From Arcobacter suis CECT 7833 (lineage in GTDB: Bacteria > Campylobacterota > Campylobacteria > Campylobacterales > Arcobacteraceae): a DNA stretch of 64,000 nt. Position numbers and translations under genes: made by a program. The notes under the pieces were generated by a model. The model worked only from the letters and a program-made list of their open reading frames with translations, was not told where the DNA came from and searched no databases. Positions 28,423 through 37,241 of the stretch are shown here, in pieces. Within the stretch, counting starts at the first letter, position 1, and each line of letters begins with the position of its first letter. The stretch is from NCBI RefSeq assembly GCF_003544815.1, contig NZ_CP032100.1, forward strand, positions 558,001 to 622,000, written 5' to 3'.

Positions 28423-29244
28423 TTGTCTAAATACTATTTTGAATTAACACTAAAACCTGATACTAACTACGACCTTTTTTTGGATTTATTAAATTCAATT
28501 ACAACAGATGCAATTGAAGAATTAGATGAAACTTTGATAATAAGAAGTGAAGAAGAACTAGATGAGTTGATATTTGGTATTGAAGAATTTACAAAAGCTT
28601 TAAATACAAAATGTGAAATAAATTATGAAAAAAAAGAAAATATAGATTGGATAAAAGAGTATCAAAAATCTGTAAAAGCAGTTGAAGTAGGAAATTTCTT
28701 TATAAGACCATCTTGGGAAGAAAAAAAAGATGGAAAAATTGATATTATAATTAATCCAGCTTTATCTTTTGGTTCAGGACACCATGAAACAACATCTTCT
28801 TGTATTGAAGCTATTGATGAATTTGTAAATTCTAATCAAACTGTTTTAGATGTGGGAACTGGAAGTGGAATTTTAGCAATTGCAGCTGCGAAAAAAGGTT
28901 GTATTGTTGATATTTGCGATACGGACGAAGTTTGTGTTGTAGATACAAAATCAAACTTTGATTTAAATGGAGTGACATTTAATGATTCATGGGTTGGTTC
29001 AACAAATAAAACAACAAAAAAATATGATGTAGTAATTGCAAACATTGTTGCAGATGTTTTAGTAATGATTGCAAGTGATTTAAAAAATTGTCTAAATGAA
29101 AATGGTATGTTGATAATCTCGGGAATTTTAGATAAACATATTAATCGAGTTTTGAGCAAATTTAATGATTTAGAACAAATCAAACTTATTCATAAAAATG
29201 AGTGGATAAGTGTTGTATTTAAAAATAAGAAGGAGTTTAGTTAA
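28423..29244 (+). CDS. prmA: Ribosomal protein L11 methyltransferase
   Basis: A 273-residue PrmA. The N-terminal half is the L11-binding region (YYFELTLKPDTNYD...EELDETLIIRSEEE). The SAM-binding half has NPALSFGSGHHETTSSCIEAID, VLDVGTGSGILAIAAAKKG and VIANIVADVLVMIA. It trimethylates L11. The start is a TTG six bases after AAAGGA; no ATG is available near it. The stop overlaps the ftsH ATG by one base. Confidence 0.93.
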   Translation: MSKYYFELTLKPDTNYDLFLDLLNSITTDAIEELDETLIIRSEEELDELIFGIEEFTKALNTKCEINYEKKENIDWIKEYQKSVKAVEVGNFFIRPSWEEKKDGKIDIIINPALSFGSGHHETTSSCIEAIDEFVNSNQTVLDVGTGSGILAIAAAKKGCIVDICDTDEVCVVDTKSNFDLNGVTFNDSWVGSTNKTTKKYDVVIANIVADVLVMIASDLKNCLNENGMLIISGILDKHINRVLSKFNDLEQIKLIHKNEWISVVFKNKKEFS

Positions 29245-31301
29245 TGGCTAAAAAACAACAAAATAATAATAATTTTAATAATAACAATAATAGTAATAAC
29301 AACGGTAACAATAATGGAAATGGGAATAATTTTTTTAATAATAATCCATTATTGATTTTTGTAATTTTTTCAATAGTTACAATATTTGCTTTTAAAGCAA
29401 TTTTTCCTGAAGATCAAATGGGAGCAGATGCAACAAATTCAAATATTCAAGCATTTGGACAAACTTCAAATAAAACTGTTGCATATTCAGATTTAAAAGG
29501 TTTAATTAGTACTGGAAAAATCGAGTATGTAGGTATTGGAAATACACAAATAAAAGCTGTTTCTAAAATGGGAACAGGTCAAGTTACAACATTTACAGCA
29601 AGAAGAGTTGTTCCTGATGAAACTTTAATTCCTGAATTAGAAAAAAATGGAATTGCTTATGGTGGAATAAATGAAGAAAATATTTTAGCTGATATTTTAT
29701 TTGGATGGGTTTTACCTATTTTTATTTTCTTTGCTATATGGATGTTTATTGCTAAAAAAATGCAAAAATCTATGGGTGGAGGTTCAGGCGGAATTCTTGG
29801 AATTGGTTCTTCAAAAAAAATGATTAATTCTGAAAAACCAAATGTAACTTTTGATGATATGGCTGGAAATAAAGAGGCAAAAGAAGAAGTTCAAGAAATA
29901 GTTGACTTCTTAAAATCACCAGATAGATATGTAAGACTTGGTGCTCAAATTCCAAAAGGTGTTTTACTTGTAGGTCCTCCAGGTACAGGGAAAACTCTTT
30001 TAGCAAAAGCAGTTGCTGGTGAAGCAAATGTTGAATTTTTATCAGTTTCAGGTTCTGCATTTATTGAAATGTTTGTGGGAGTTGGAGCTAGTAGAGTTAG
30101 AGATTTATTTGAACAAGCAAAAAAAGTTGCTCCTGCAATTATTTTTATTGACGAAATAGATGCTATTGGTAAAAGTAGGGCTAGTGGTGGTCCAATGGGT
30201 GGAAATGATGAAAGAGAACAAACTTTAAATCAGTTATTAGCTGAAATGGATGGTTTCTCGACTGAATATGCACCGGTTATTGTATTAGCGGCAACTAATA
30301 GACCAGAGGTTTTAGATCCAGCACTTTTAAGACCAGGAAGATTTGATAGACAAGTTTTAGTTGATAAACCTGATTATGAGGGTAGAGTTGAAATTTTAAA
30401 TGTACATATCAAAGGTGTAAAACTTGGTAAAAATGTAGATTTAAAAGAGATTGCAAAAATGACAGCTGGACTTGCAGGTGCTGATTTAGCAAATATTATA
30501 AATGAAGCTGCATTACTTGCAGGGCGAGCATCAAAAGATCAAGTTGATCCAAGTGATTTTAAAGAAGCAGTTGAGCGACAAATAGCTGGTTTAGAGAAAA
30601 AATCAAAAAGAATTTCTCCAAAAGAGAGAAAAATTGTAGCATATCACGAATCAGGACATGCGTTAATTGCTGAGATTACAAAAGGTGCAAATAAAGTAAA
30701 CAAAGTATCTATTGTTCCAAGAGGTTTAGCTGCACTTGGATATACACTTAATACTCCTGAAGAAAATAAATATTTAATGCAAAAACATGAACTTATTGCA
30801 GAAGTAGATGTTCTTTTAGGAGGACGAGCTGCTGAAGAAGTGTTTATTGGTGAAATTTCTACTGGTGCTGGAAATGATTTAGAACGAGCAACTGGTATTG
30901 TAAAATCAATGGCTACTATTTATGGAATGAGTGATATTGCTGGATTAATGGTTCTTGAAAAAAGATCTAATCAATTTTTAGGTGGACAAACACAAAAAGA
31001 TTTTTCAGATGCAATGGCTAAAGATTTAGATGATCATGTTAAAAAACTACTTAATGAAAGATATGAAATTGTATTACAATCATTAAGAGATAATAGTATT
31101 TCTATTGAACAAATGACAGCTGAATTACTAGAAATAGAAGTACTTTCAGGTGAAAGAGTAAGAGAAATTATTACACAAAATGGAGGAAAAGTTTTTGTTG
31201 ATGAAGATTTACATTCAGATGCAATTATTGATTCTCATCCTAAAGAGGCTGTTATTGAAGAGACTTCAAATAACAGTGATGAAACTACTGAAAATAAATA
31301 A
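29244..31301 (+). CDS. ftsH: ATP-dependent zinc metalloprotease FtsH
   Basis: A 685-residue FtsH. Two membrane helices (about 34-52 and 148-167) flank a periplasmic domain. The AAA+ module has Walker A GPPGTGKT (244-251), Walker B IFIDEIDAIG and the second region of homology with RPGRFDRQV. The protease zinc site is HESGH (468-472). It degrades membrane and some soluble proteins. The cytoplasmic N-terminus is an unusual Asn-rich tract (about residues 6-33). The gene is coupled to prmA and followed by a hairpin. Confidence 0.97.
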   Translation: MAKKQQNNNNFNNNNNSNNNGNNNGNGNNFFNNNPLLIFVIFSIVTIFAFKAIFPEDQMGADATNSNIQAFGQTSNKTVAYSDLKGLISTGKIEYVGIGNTQIKAVSKMGTGQVTTFTARRVVPDETLIPELEKNGIAYGGINEENILADILFGWVLPIFIFFAIWMFIAKKMQKSMGGGSGGILGIGSSKKMINSEKPNVTFDDMAGNKEAKEEVQEIVDFLKSPDRYVRLGAQIPKGVLLVGPPGTGKTLLAKAVAGEANVEFLSVSGSAFIEMFVGVGASRVRDLFEQAKKVAPAIIFIDEIDAIGKSRASGGPMGGNDEREQTLNQLLAEMDGFSTEYAPVIVLAATNRPEVLDPALLRPGRFDRQVLVDKPDYEGRVEILNVHIKGVKLGKNVDLKEIAKMTAGLAGADLANIINEAALLAGRASKDQVDPSDFKEAVERQIAGLEKKSKRISPKERKIVAYHESGHALIAEITKGANKVNKVSIVPRGLAALGYTLNTPEENKYLMQKHELIAEVDVLLGGRAAEEVFIGEISTGAGNDLERATGIVKSMATIYGMSDIAGLMVLEKRSNQFLGGQTQKDFSDAMAKDLDDHVKKLLNERYEIVLQSLRDNSISIEQMTAELLEIEVLSGERVREIITQNGGKVFVDEDLHSDAIIDSHPKEAVIEETSNNSDETTENK

Positions 31302-31319
31302 ATTTACAATTTACTTTTT

Positions 31320-31347
31320 GGGTAAAAAACTTTTATGTTTTTTACCC
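31320..31347 (+). terminator. Hairpin after ftsH
   Basis: Perfect 11-bp arms GGGTAAAAAAC and GTTTTTTACCC with a 6-base loop, 18 bases after ftsH. There is no T-run beyond it, so termination efficiency is uncertain. Confidence 0.6.
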
Positions 31348-31392
31348 ACCCTTTAAACTTTTCAATCAAACATTATTTTTTATATATTTAGT

Positions 31393-31398
31393 TATAAT
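31393..31398 (+). promoter_or_regulatory. Candidate -10 box for the signalling operon
   Basis: TATAAT about 30 bases upstream of the 18-codon ORF and 90 bases upstream of the kinase gene, after T-rich sequence. No convincing -35. Confidence 0.45.
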
Positions 31399-31427
31399 TG
31401 AATAAAAATCATAAATATAGGAACACA

Positions 31428-31484
31428 ATGAACAAACTCGTTTTTATTTTATCTATACATAAGTCTGTAATGAGGTATTTATAA
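31428..31484 (+). CDS. 18-codon ORF coupled to the following kinase
   Basis: The ATG, five bases after AGGA, encodes MNKLVFILSIHKSVMRYL, and the stop overlaps the kinase start as TAATG. The kinase also has its own GAGG site inside this ORF. The N-terminal half is hydrophobic. It could be a leader controlling kinase translation or a tiny membrane peptide. I do not recognise it. Confidence 0.45.
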   Translation: MNKLVFILSIHKSVMRYL

Positions 31485-32572
31485 TGTCAAAAATATTTAG
31501 ACGAATTTTTATTCTGAATTTTTTAATTTTACTTATTGCCTTATTGTTATATTCTCAATTAGCAATTGGTTATTCACAAGATGAATTTTTTTATTTAGCT
31601 CTTATTTTATTTATTAGTTTATTTATTACAAGTTTTTTACTCACTAAACTTATTGTTTTACCAATAAGTTTAAATTTAGAAAATACACAAGAAGAGTTCA
31701 AAAAATTCAATGATGATATGAAAAATATCAATCACCAAAAAACTTTTGAATTAGAGTTAGTAAACACTGCATTACAAGAAAAATTCAAAGAACAAAAAGA
31801 ATTAGCTGAAACTTTACAAGAAAAATTAACAGTAGAAACAATAGAAAAAGAAAAAAAAGAACTTTTGTTAATTCATCAATCAAAATTAGCAGGAATTGGA
31901 AAAGTTTCAATAAATATGCTCAATGAATGTGAAGAGTCAATATCAAGTTTAAATTTTATTTTACAAAATATAAATACAATTCATAAACAAATTGGTTTTA
32001 AAAATGAGTTAGTAAATAAATCAATGGAACAACTTGATAAAATCATCAGTGAAATGCAAATTAAAAATGAAGAGTTAAAGAACTTTATAAAACCAAATGA
32101 AGTAAAGAAAGAGTTTTTTTTAGATGAAATTGTAATGGAATCTTTACAAATGGTTGAAGAAAATTTTATGAATCATAATATAAAAATTGATTATAATTTT
32201 AGTAAATCAATCAATTTGTATGGTTTTCCAACAGAAATTGCACAAGTAATTTTTAATATTCTTCAAAATGCAAAAGAGGCTTTAATTGAGAAAAATGTGG
32301 CTCCTAAAAAAGTATTTGTAAGTATTAAAAAAGATAAAGATTTTGCGTATATAAATATTGTGGACAATGCAGGTGGAATTCCTCAACATATTATTGAAAG
32401 TATATTTGAACCTTATTTCACTACAAAAAAACATAAAAAAGCTTCTGGTTTAGGCTTGTTTATTTCTAAAATTATTATTGAAGAAAATATGCAAGGAAAA
32501 TTAGAATTTGAAAATGCCAGCGAAGGAGCTAAGTTTATTATTACAATACCCATTTTAGAGGAAAGTAAATGA
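31484..32572 (+). CDS. Membrane histidine-kinase homologue lacking the phosphoacceptor His
   Basis: A 362-residue protein with two membrane helices (about 8-24 and 35-60), a coiled coil (65-130), a dimerisation region and a C-terminal HATPase. The ATPase motifs are intact: NILQNAKEAL (N), DNAGGIP (G1), FEPYFTTKK (F) and SGLGLFISKI (G2). In the H-box, the sister kinase at 34386 reads MGEMIGNIAHQW; here it is IGKVSINMLNEC, with Asn147 in place of His. It may bind ATP but should not autophosphorylate in the usual way. It overlaps the next gene by 4 bases. Confidence 0.85.
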   Translation: MSKIFRRIFILNFLILLIALLLYSQLAIGYSQDEFFYLALILFISLFITSFLLTKLIVLPISLNLENTQEEFKKFNDDMKNINHQKTFELELVNTALQEKFKEQKELAETLQEKLTVETIEKEKKELLLIHQSKLAGIGKVSINMLNECEESISSLNFILQNINTIHKQIGFKNELVNKSMEQLDKIISEMQIKNEELKNFIKPNEVKKEFFLDEIVMESLQMVEENFMNHNIKIDYNFSKSINLYGFPTEIAQVIFNILQNAKEALIEKNVAPKKVFVSIKKDKDFAYINIVDNAGGIPQHIIESIFEPYFTTKKHKKASGLGLFISKIIIEENMQGKLEFENASEGAKFIITIPILEESK

Positions 32573-34386
32573 GTGAAGATAAAGACTTTTTTAGATATTT
32601 AAAGAAATTATCACTTTTGTATGTTGAAGATGATGAAAATACAAGAGAAGAGTTGGAATATTTTTTAAAAAATAAAGTAAAAAAACTCTATGTTGCAAAA
32701 AATGGGCAAGAAGGTTTTGATTTTTTTGAGAAATATCAACCAGATTTAATTATAACTGATATTCAAATGCCTGTAATGACTGGCACTAAAATGATTAAGT
32801 TAATCAAAGAAAAAAATAAAACTATTCCCATTGTAATAATTACAGCATTTAATGATACAGATTATTTATTTGAAGCTATAAAATTAAATGTTACAAATTA
32901 TCTAACAAAACCTTTAAATCTTTTTGCTCTTAGTGAAGTTTTGGCAAATATAGCAAAAAATATAACTCTTGAAAATGAAAATAAAGAGATTTATAACTCT
33001 TTAAAACAATACAAAGATATTGTTGATGAAAGATCAATTATTTCAAAAGCAGATATTAATGGAATAATAACTTATATAAATGAACCTTTTGAAAAAATCT
33101 CAGGTTATAAAAAAGAAGAACTTCTTGGAAAACCTCATAGTATAATCACTCATCCAGCTATAAATAAAAATATTTTTAAAAAAATGTGGAAAAAAATCAA
33201 TATTGAAAAAAAATCTTGGCAAGGAAGATTAAAAAATATTTCAAAAGAAGGTAATGAATATTTTGTAGATATTATTATTAAACCAATTTTAGATTTAGAT
33301 GGAAATATTATTGAATTTATTTCTTTATCAAATGATATAACTGATTTGGAAACTACTAAAGAGTATTTTAAAACTCAAACTCAAAAAAGTGCTTTTAATC
33401 TAACAGAATCAATAAGAATTGTAAATGCTTATAAAGAAGCAATAAATGAAAGTAATATTATTTTAAGAATAGATTTAAATAAAAATATTGTTTATGCAAA
33501 TGAGGCATTTTATAAAATTAGTGCTTATACCAAAGAAGATTTAATAGGAAAACCATACTCTTTTTTAAAGCATTATAATCTAACACAAGAAGAACAAATA
33601 AAAAAAATAGATTCTATTTTTAATGGAAATATTTGGAAAGGGAAAATTTCAAATTTTAAAAAAAATGGACAAGTTTTTCATTGTGATGTAACGATGTATC
33701 CTTTAAAAAATAAAGATGAAGAAGTTATTGAATATATGGGAATTCACCATGATATAACAGATATTGAAAGATTACATGATGAACTTGAAGATGCACAAAG
33801 AGAAATAATTTATAAACTAGGTGAAATCGGTGAATGCAGAAGCTCAGAAACTGGGCAACATGTAAAAAGAGTTGCTGAGTATTCAAAATTACTTGCTATT
33901 AAAATTGGACTTGATCCAAAAGATGTGAATAAATTATTTATGGCTTCACCTATGCATGATATTGGGAAAGTTGGAATTCCTGATTCTATTTTAAATAAAA
34001 ATGGAAAATTAGATTCTGCTGAGTGGGAAGTTATGAAAACCCACGCAAAAATTGGATATGAGATTTTACGAACTTCAAAAAGAGAAATTTTACGATCAGC
34101 AGCTATTGTTTCATACTCACACCATGAAAGATGGGATGGTTCAGGTTATCCTCTTGGCTTAAAAGGTGAAGATATTCATATTTTTGGAAGAATTACAGCA
34201 ATAGCTGATGTTTTCGATGCTTTAAGTAGTGCAAGAGTTTATAAAAAATCTTGGGCTTTAGAAGATGTTTTAAAACTATTTAATGAAGAAAAAGGAAAAC
34301 ATTTTGATCCAAATTTGATAGATGTTTTTATGGATAATTTAGATGAGATTTTACAAATAAAAGAGAATTTTAAGGATATTAATTGA
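32569..34386 (+). CDS. Response regulator with two PAS domains and HD-GYP output
   Basis: A 605-residue protein. The receiver (about 12-130) has YVEDDENT, phospho-acceptor in LIITDIQMPVMTG and lysine in LTKPLN. PAS domains follow at about 145-260 and 285-400 (YINEPFEKISGY and YANEAFYKISAY), then an HD-GYP domain (about 420-600) with MHDIGKVGIPDSIL, HHERWDGSGYPLGL and ADVFDALSSARVYKK. It probably hydrolyses cyclic di-GMP in response to phosphorylation or PAS signals. It is coupled at both ends to kinase genes. Confidence 0.93.
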   Translation: MSEDKDFFRYLKKLSLLYVEDDENTREELEYFLKNKVKKLYVAKNGQEGFDFFEKYQPDLIITDIQMPVMTGTKMIKLIKEKNKTIPIVIITAFNDTDYLFEAIKLNVTNYLTKPLNLFALSEVLANIAKNITLENENKEIYNSLKQYKDIVDERSIISKADINGIITYINEPFEKISGYKKEELLGKPHSIITHPAINKNIFKKMWKKINIEKKSWQGRLKNISKEGNEYFVDIIIKPILDLDGNIIEFISLSNDITDLETTKEYFKTQTQKSAFNLTESIRIVNAYKEAINESNIILRIDLNKNIVYANEAFYKISAYTKEDLIGKPYSFLKHYNLTQEEQIKKIDSIFNGNIWKGKISNFKKNGQVFHCDVTMYPLKNKDEEVIEYMGIHHDITDIERLHDELEDAQREIIYKLGEIGECRSSETGQHVKRVAEYSKLLAIKIGLDPKDVNKLFMASPMHDIGKVGIPDSILNKNGKLDSAEWEVMKTHAKIGYEILRTSKREILRSAAIVSYSHHERWDGSGYPLGLKGEDIHIFGRITAIADVFDALSSARVYKKSWALEDVLKLFNEEKGKHFDPNLIDVFMDNLDEILQIKENFKDIN

Positions 34387-36968
34387 TGAAAAATTTGAGT
34401 ATAAGAATTAAGTTAATTATAATTTTTATTTTAATAAAAATACTTCCTTTGCTACTAATAGCTTATATTGCCTATGAAGGAGTGTTAAAATTAGATAGTT
34501 ATTTAACAAAAAGTACAAACTTTTTGTTTAATCAAAGTAAAGAAATAATTATAAATACTGCAAATGCTTCAATAGAAGATAGTATAAAAAATCTTGATAA
34601 TAAATCTCAAGAATCTTTAGAAAAAGTATCCTATGAAATTGCAAATCAAGTGGCAAATTTTTTATATGAAAGAGACAAAGATATTTTATTTTTATCAAAA
34701 ATAGATATTAATCAAGATGTTTTGAAATCTTTTAATGATTCTAAAAAAAGGTTAGTTCTTTTACATGGAAATTATTATTATGATGAAACAACTAATAATT
34801 ATAAAACCAATGAAGAGTTAAAAGTAGAAGAAAGAGATAAAAAAACTGCAAATTTGATTGATAATGAAAAAGAATTTAATTACATTGATCCTATTAATTT
34901 TTCAAAAAAAGAGATACCAATTTATAAAGAGTTAACATTTTTTGATTTAACTGGAAATGAAAAATATAAAGTATCTTCAATAAATGAAGAGAAATTAAAT
35001 ATTTCTAATAAAAAAAATACTTATGTTAGTTCGGAAACTTATTTTGATGAAATATCAAAATTAGAAAAAGGTGAAATCTATGTTTCTGATGTAATTGGTG
35101 AATATGTTGGCACAAAAGTAATTGGAACTTTTACAAAAGAAAAAGCCTTAAAAGCTGGAATTGAGTTTGAACCACAAAAATATGGTTATGCAGGCCTTGA
35201 AAATCCTCTAGGAAAGAGATTTGAAGGAATTATTAGATTTGTAACACCTGTTTTTAAAAATGATCAAAAAATTGGTTATATTTCAATAGCATTAGATCAT
35301 AAACATATTCGAGAATTTACAGATACAGCAAATCCAACAGGAACAAATACAAAACAAAATATATCAGATGCAACTTTTGGAAATTATGCATTTATTTGGG
35401 ATTATGAAGGTAAAAGTATAGTTCATCCAAGGGATTATTCAATAGTAGGTTATGATAAAAATACAGGTAAACGAGTTATGCCTTGGTTGAGTGCTGATAT
35501 TGCAGAAAAATATTATACTTCAAATCAAGAAATCAATGAATTTTTAGAAAATTATCCAAAATTTGAAGAACAAAGTTTAAATAAAAAACCAAATCTAAAA
35601 CAGTTAAAAGAAGATGGAAATGTAGGTTTAGATTGTAGATATTTAAACTTTGCACCTCAATGTGAAGGTTGGATGCAAGTTACTCAAAATGGTGGTTATG
35701 GTTCATTTATTATAAATTGGAGCGGAGTATGGAAACTAACAACAGCTGCAGCTATTCCTTATTATACTGGTAAATATGCAAATAGTAAAAGAGGTTTTGG
35801 TTTTGTAACTATTGGAGCTAGTGTAGAAGATTTCCATGCTGCTGCAAATGAAACGAAGAAAAATGTATCTGAAATATTAAAAAATCAAACTAATAATATG
35901 GAAGAAATTGTAAATGAAAACCAATTTGAAATAGAAAAATTTATACAAGCTTTGATAAACGAATTAACAATAGTGACTTTTGCTATGGTAATTTTAATTA
36001 TAGTTGTAGCTTTATTAATGTCTGGATATTTAAGTAGAAAAATTGAGAAAATTCTAATTGGTACAAAAAGATTTTCAAACAATGAACTAGATTATAGAAT
36101 AAGAGTTAGTTCAAAAGATGAAATAGGGCAGTTGGAAAATTCATTTAATGAAATGGCTTCTAAAATTGAAGAATTAATCAAAGAAGAAAAAGAGATAAAT
36201 GAGCGTTTAGAAAAAAAAGTAGATGAAGAACAATCAAAACAAAAAGAACAAGAACAACTTTTAATTCAACAAACAAGACTAGCTGCAATGGGTGAAATGA
36301 TAGGAAATATTGCTCATCAATGGAGACAACCTTTAAATGCACTAGGATTAGTTTTCCAAAATCTTAAATTTTCATACGAAATAGGCGAATTAAATGATGA
36401 AGTTATGGATAGAACTGTATCAAAAGCTGATATGCTTACTAAAAATATGTCAAAAACAATAGATGATTTTAGAAACTTTTTTAGACCAAATAAAGCAAAA
36501 GAGTATTTTGATATAAATAAAAGTGTATTAGATGCAATAGATTTAGTTAGTTCAACATTTGAACACCATGATATAAAACTTGAAAAAGATTTTAAAGAAC
36601 AAAAAATTGAAATTTTAGGTTTCCCAAATGAATTCTCTCAAGTAGTTTTAAATATCATCTCAAATGCTAAAGATGCTTTGATAGAAAATAAAATAGAAAA
36701 TCCAATAGTAAAAATTGAAACAAAAATCGAAGATGATTATGTGTATATCTCAATAAAAGATAATGCTTTAGGTATAAAAGAAGAGATTATAAATAAAATT
36801 TTTGAACCATATTTTACAACAAAAGATGAAGTTCAAGGAACAGGTATTGGACTTTATATGTCAAAAATTATCATAGAAAAAAATATGAATGGTAAAATTT
36901 ATGTTGAAAATACCAATGAAGGTGCTAATTTTATAATCAAACTTTCTATGAAAGATGAAGAAAAATAG
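34386..36968 (+). CDS. Sensor histidine kinase with large periplasmic Cache-type domain
   Basis: An 860-residue kinase from the ATG at 34386, which overlaps the previous stop as TGATG. A first helix (about 12-30) and a second (about 525-550) bracket a periplasmic region of nearly 500 residues. It contains FIWDYEGKSIVHPRDYSIVGYDK, typical of dCache sensors. HAMP, a coiled coil, HisKA with MGEMIGNIAHQWRQPLNALG (His644) and HATPase with NIISNAKDAL, DNALGI, FEPYFTTKD and GTGIGLYMSK follow. It is the probable active kinase of this three-gene system. Confidence 0.93.
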   Translation: MKNLSIRIKLIIIFILIKILPLLLIAYIAYEGVLKLDSYLTKSTNFLFNQSKEIIINTANASIEDSIKNLDNKSQESLEKVSYEIANQVANFLYERDKDILFLSKIDINQDVLKSFNDSKKRLVLLHGNYYYDETTNNYKTNEELKVEERDKKTANLIDNEKEFNYIDPINFSKKEIPIYKELTFFDLTGNEKYKVSSINEEKLNISNKKNTYVSSETYFDEISKLEKGEIYVSDVIGEYVGTKVIGTFTKEKALKAGIEFEPQKYGYAGLENPLGKRFEGIIRFVTPVFKNDQKIGYISIALDHKHIREFTDTANPTGTNTKQNISDATFGNYAFIWDYEGKSIVHPRDYSIVGYDKNTGKRVMPWLSADIAEKYYTSNQEINEFLENYPKFEEQSLNKKPNLKQLKEDGNVGLDCRYLNFAPQCEGWMQVTQNGGYGSFIINWSGVWKLTTAAAIPYYTGKYANSKRGFGFVTIGASVEDFHAAANETKKNVSEILKNQTNNMEEIVNENQFEIEKFIQALINELTIVTFAMVILIIVVALLMSGYLSRKIEKILIGTKRFSNNELDYRIRVSSKDEIGQLENSFNEMASKIEELIKEEKEINERLEKKVDEEQSKQKEQEQLLIQQTRLAAMGEMIGNIAHQWRQPLNALGLVFQNLKFSYEIGELNDEVMDRTVSKADMLTKNMSKTIDDFRNFFRPNKAKEYFDINKSVLDAIDLVSSTFEHHDIKLEKDFKEQKIEILGFPNEFSQVVLNIISNAKDALIENKIENPIVKIETKIEDDYVYISIKDNALGIKEEIINKIFEPYFTTKDEVQGTGIGLYMSKIIIEKNMNGKIYVENTNEGANFIIKLSMKDEEK

Positions 36969-36990
36969 AGTTTTTTTGTAAAACTCTATT
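36964..36990 (+). terminator. Terminator hairpin after the kinase operon
   Basis: Perfect 11-bp arms AATAGAGTTTT and AAAACTCTATT with loop TTTGT overlap the kinase stop codon. The leuA promoter begins 8 bases later. Confidence 0.6.
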
Positions 36991-36997
36991 TGAAGTA

Positions 36998-37026
36998 TTG
37001 ACAAATAAAAATTTATTAATTATACT
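36998..37026 (+). promoter_or_regulatory. leuA operon promoter
   Basis: -35 TTGACA (36998-37003), 17-base spacer, -10 TATACT (37021-37026). The predicted start is near 37033, giving a leader of about 210 bases that contains the leucine-rich peptide. Confidence 0.8.
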
Positions 37027-37057
37027 TAAACACTTAAAACAAAACAAGGAGAGATAT

Positions 37058-37135
37058 ATGAAAATATTTGATTTTTATAAAAACCATTTCATCAAAAGTG
37101 TAAACTCTCTTCTGCTTCTTTCTTTTTCTCTCTAA
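37058..37135 (+). CDS. Leucine-rich leader peptide of leuA
   Basis: A 25-codon ORF, MKIFDFYKNHFIKSVNSLLLLSFSL, starts 5-6 bases after AAGGAGAG. It ends with Leu codons CTT CTG CTT CTT, then Ser-Phe-Ser and CTC. None of the five is TTA, although TTA is the main Leu codon in this genome. The arrangement matches a classic leucine attenuation leader: ribosomes would stall there when charged tRNA-Leu is scarce and so change the structure of the downstream RNA. No homology was checked. Confidence 0.8.
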   Translation: MKIFDFYKNHFIKSVNSLLLLSFSL

Positions 37136-37212
37136 TTATAAATTTTTATAATTACACAATTTACAATAAACATACTCAAAACACGGTTTTTCTTTTTTTA
37201 TTTAAAAAAAGA
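37134..37212 (+). promoter_or_regulatory. Hairpins of the leuA leader (attenuator region)
   Basis: Right after the leader stop, AATTATAAA pairs with TTTATAATT (37134-37153). Next, AAAAC/GTTTT (37178-37190) is followed by the T-rich TCTTTTTTT, which in turn can pair with AAAAAAAGA (37191-37212). The stems are weak in GC, so which one acts as terminator or antiterminator is unclear. A TATAAT at 37213-37218 could be a second, leader-free promoter. Confidence 0.5.
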
Positions 37213-37241
37213 TATAATAAATAACATTTTAAAAGGTTAAT

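Noticed and set aside
36991-37241. T-box riboswitch upstream of leuA
   Set aside because: No T-box motif or specifier stem is seen. The translated leucine-rich leader explains the region better, and T-boxes are not expected in this phylum.
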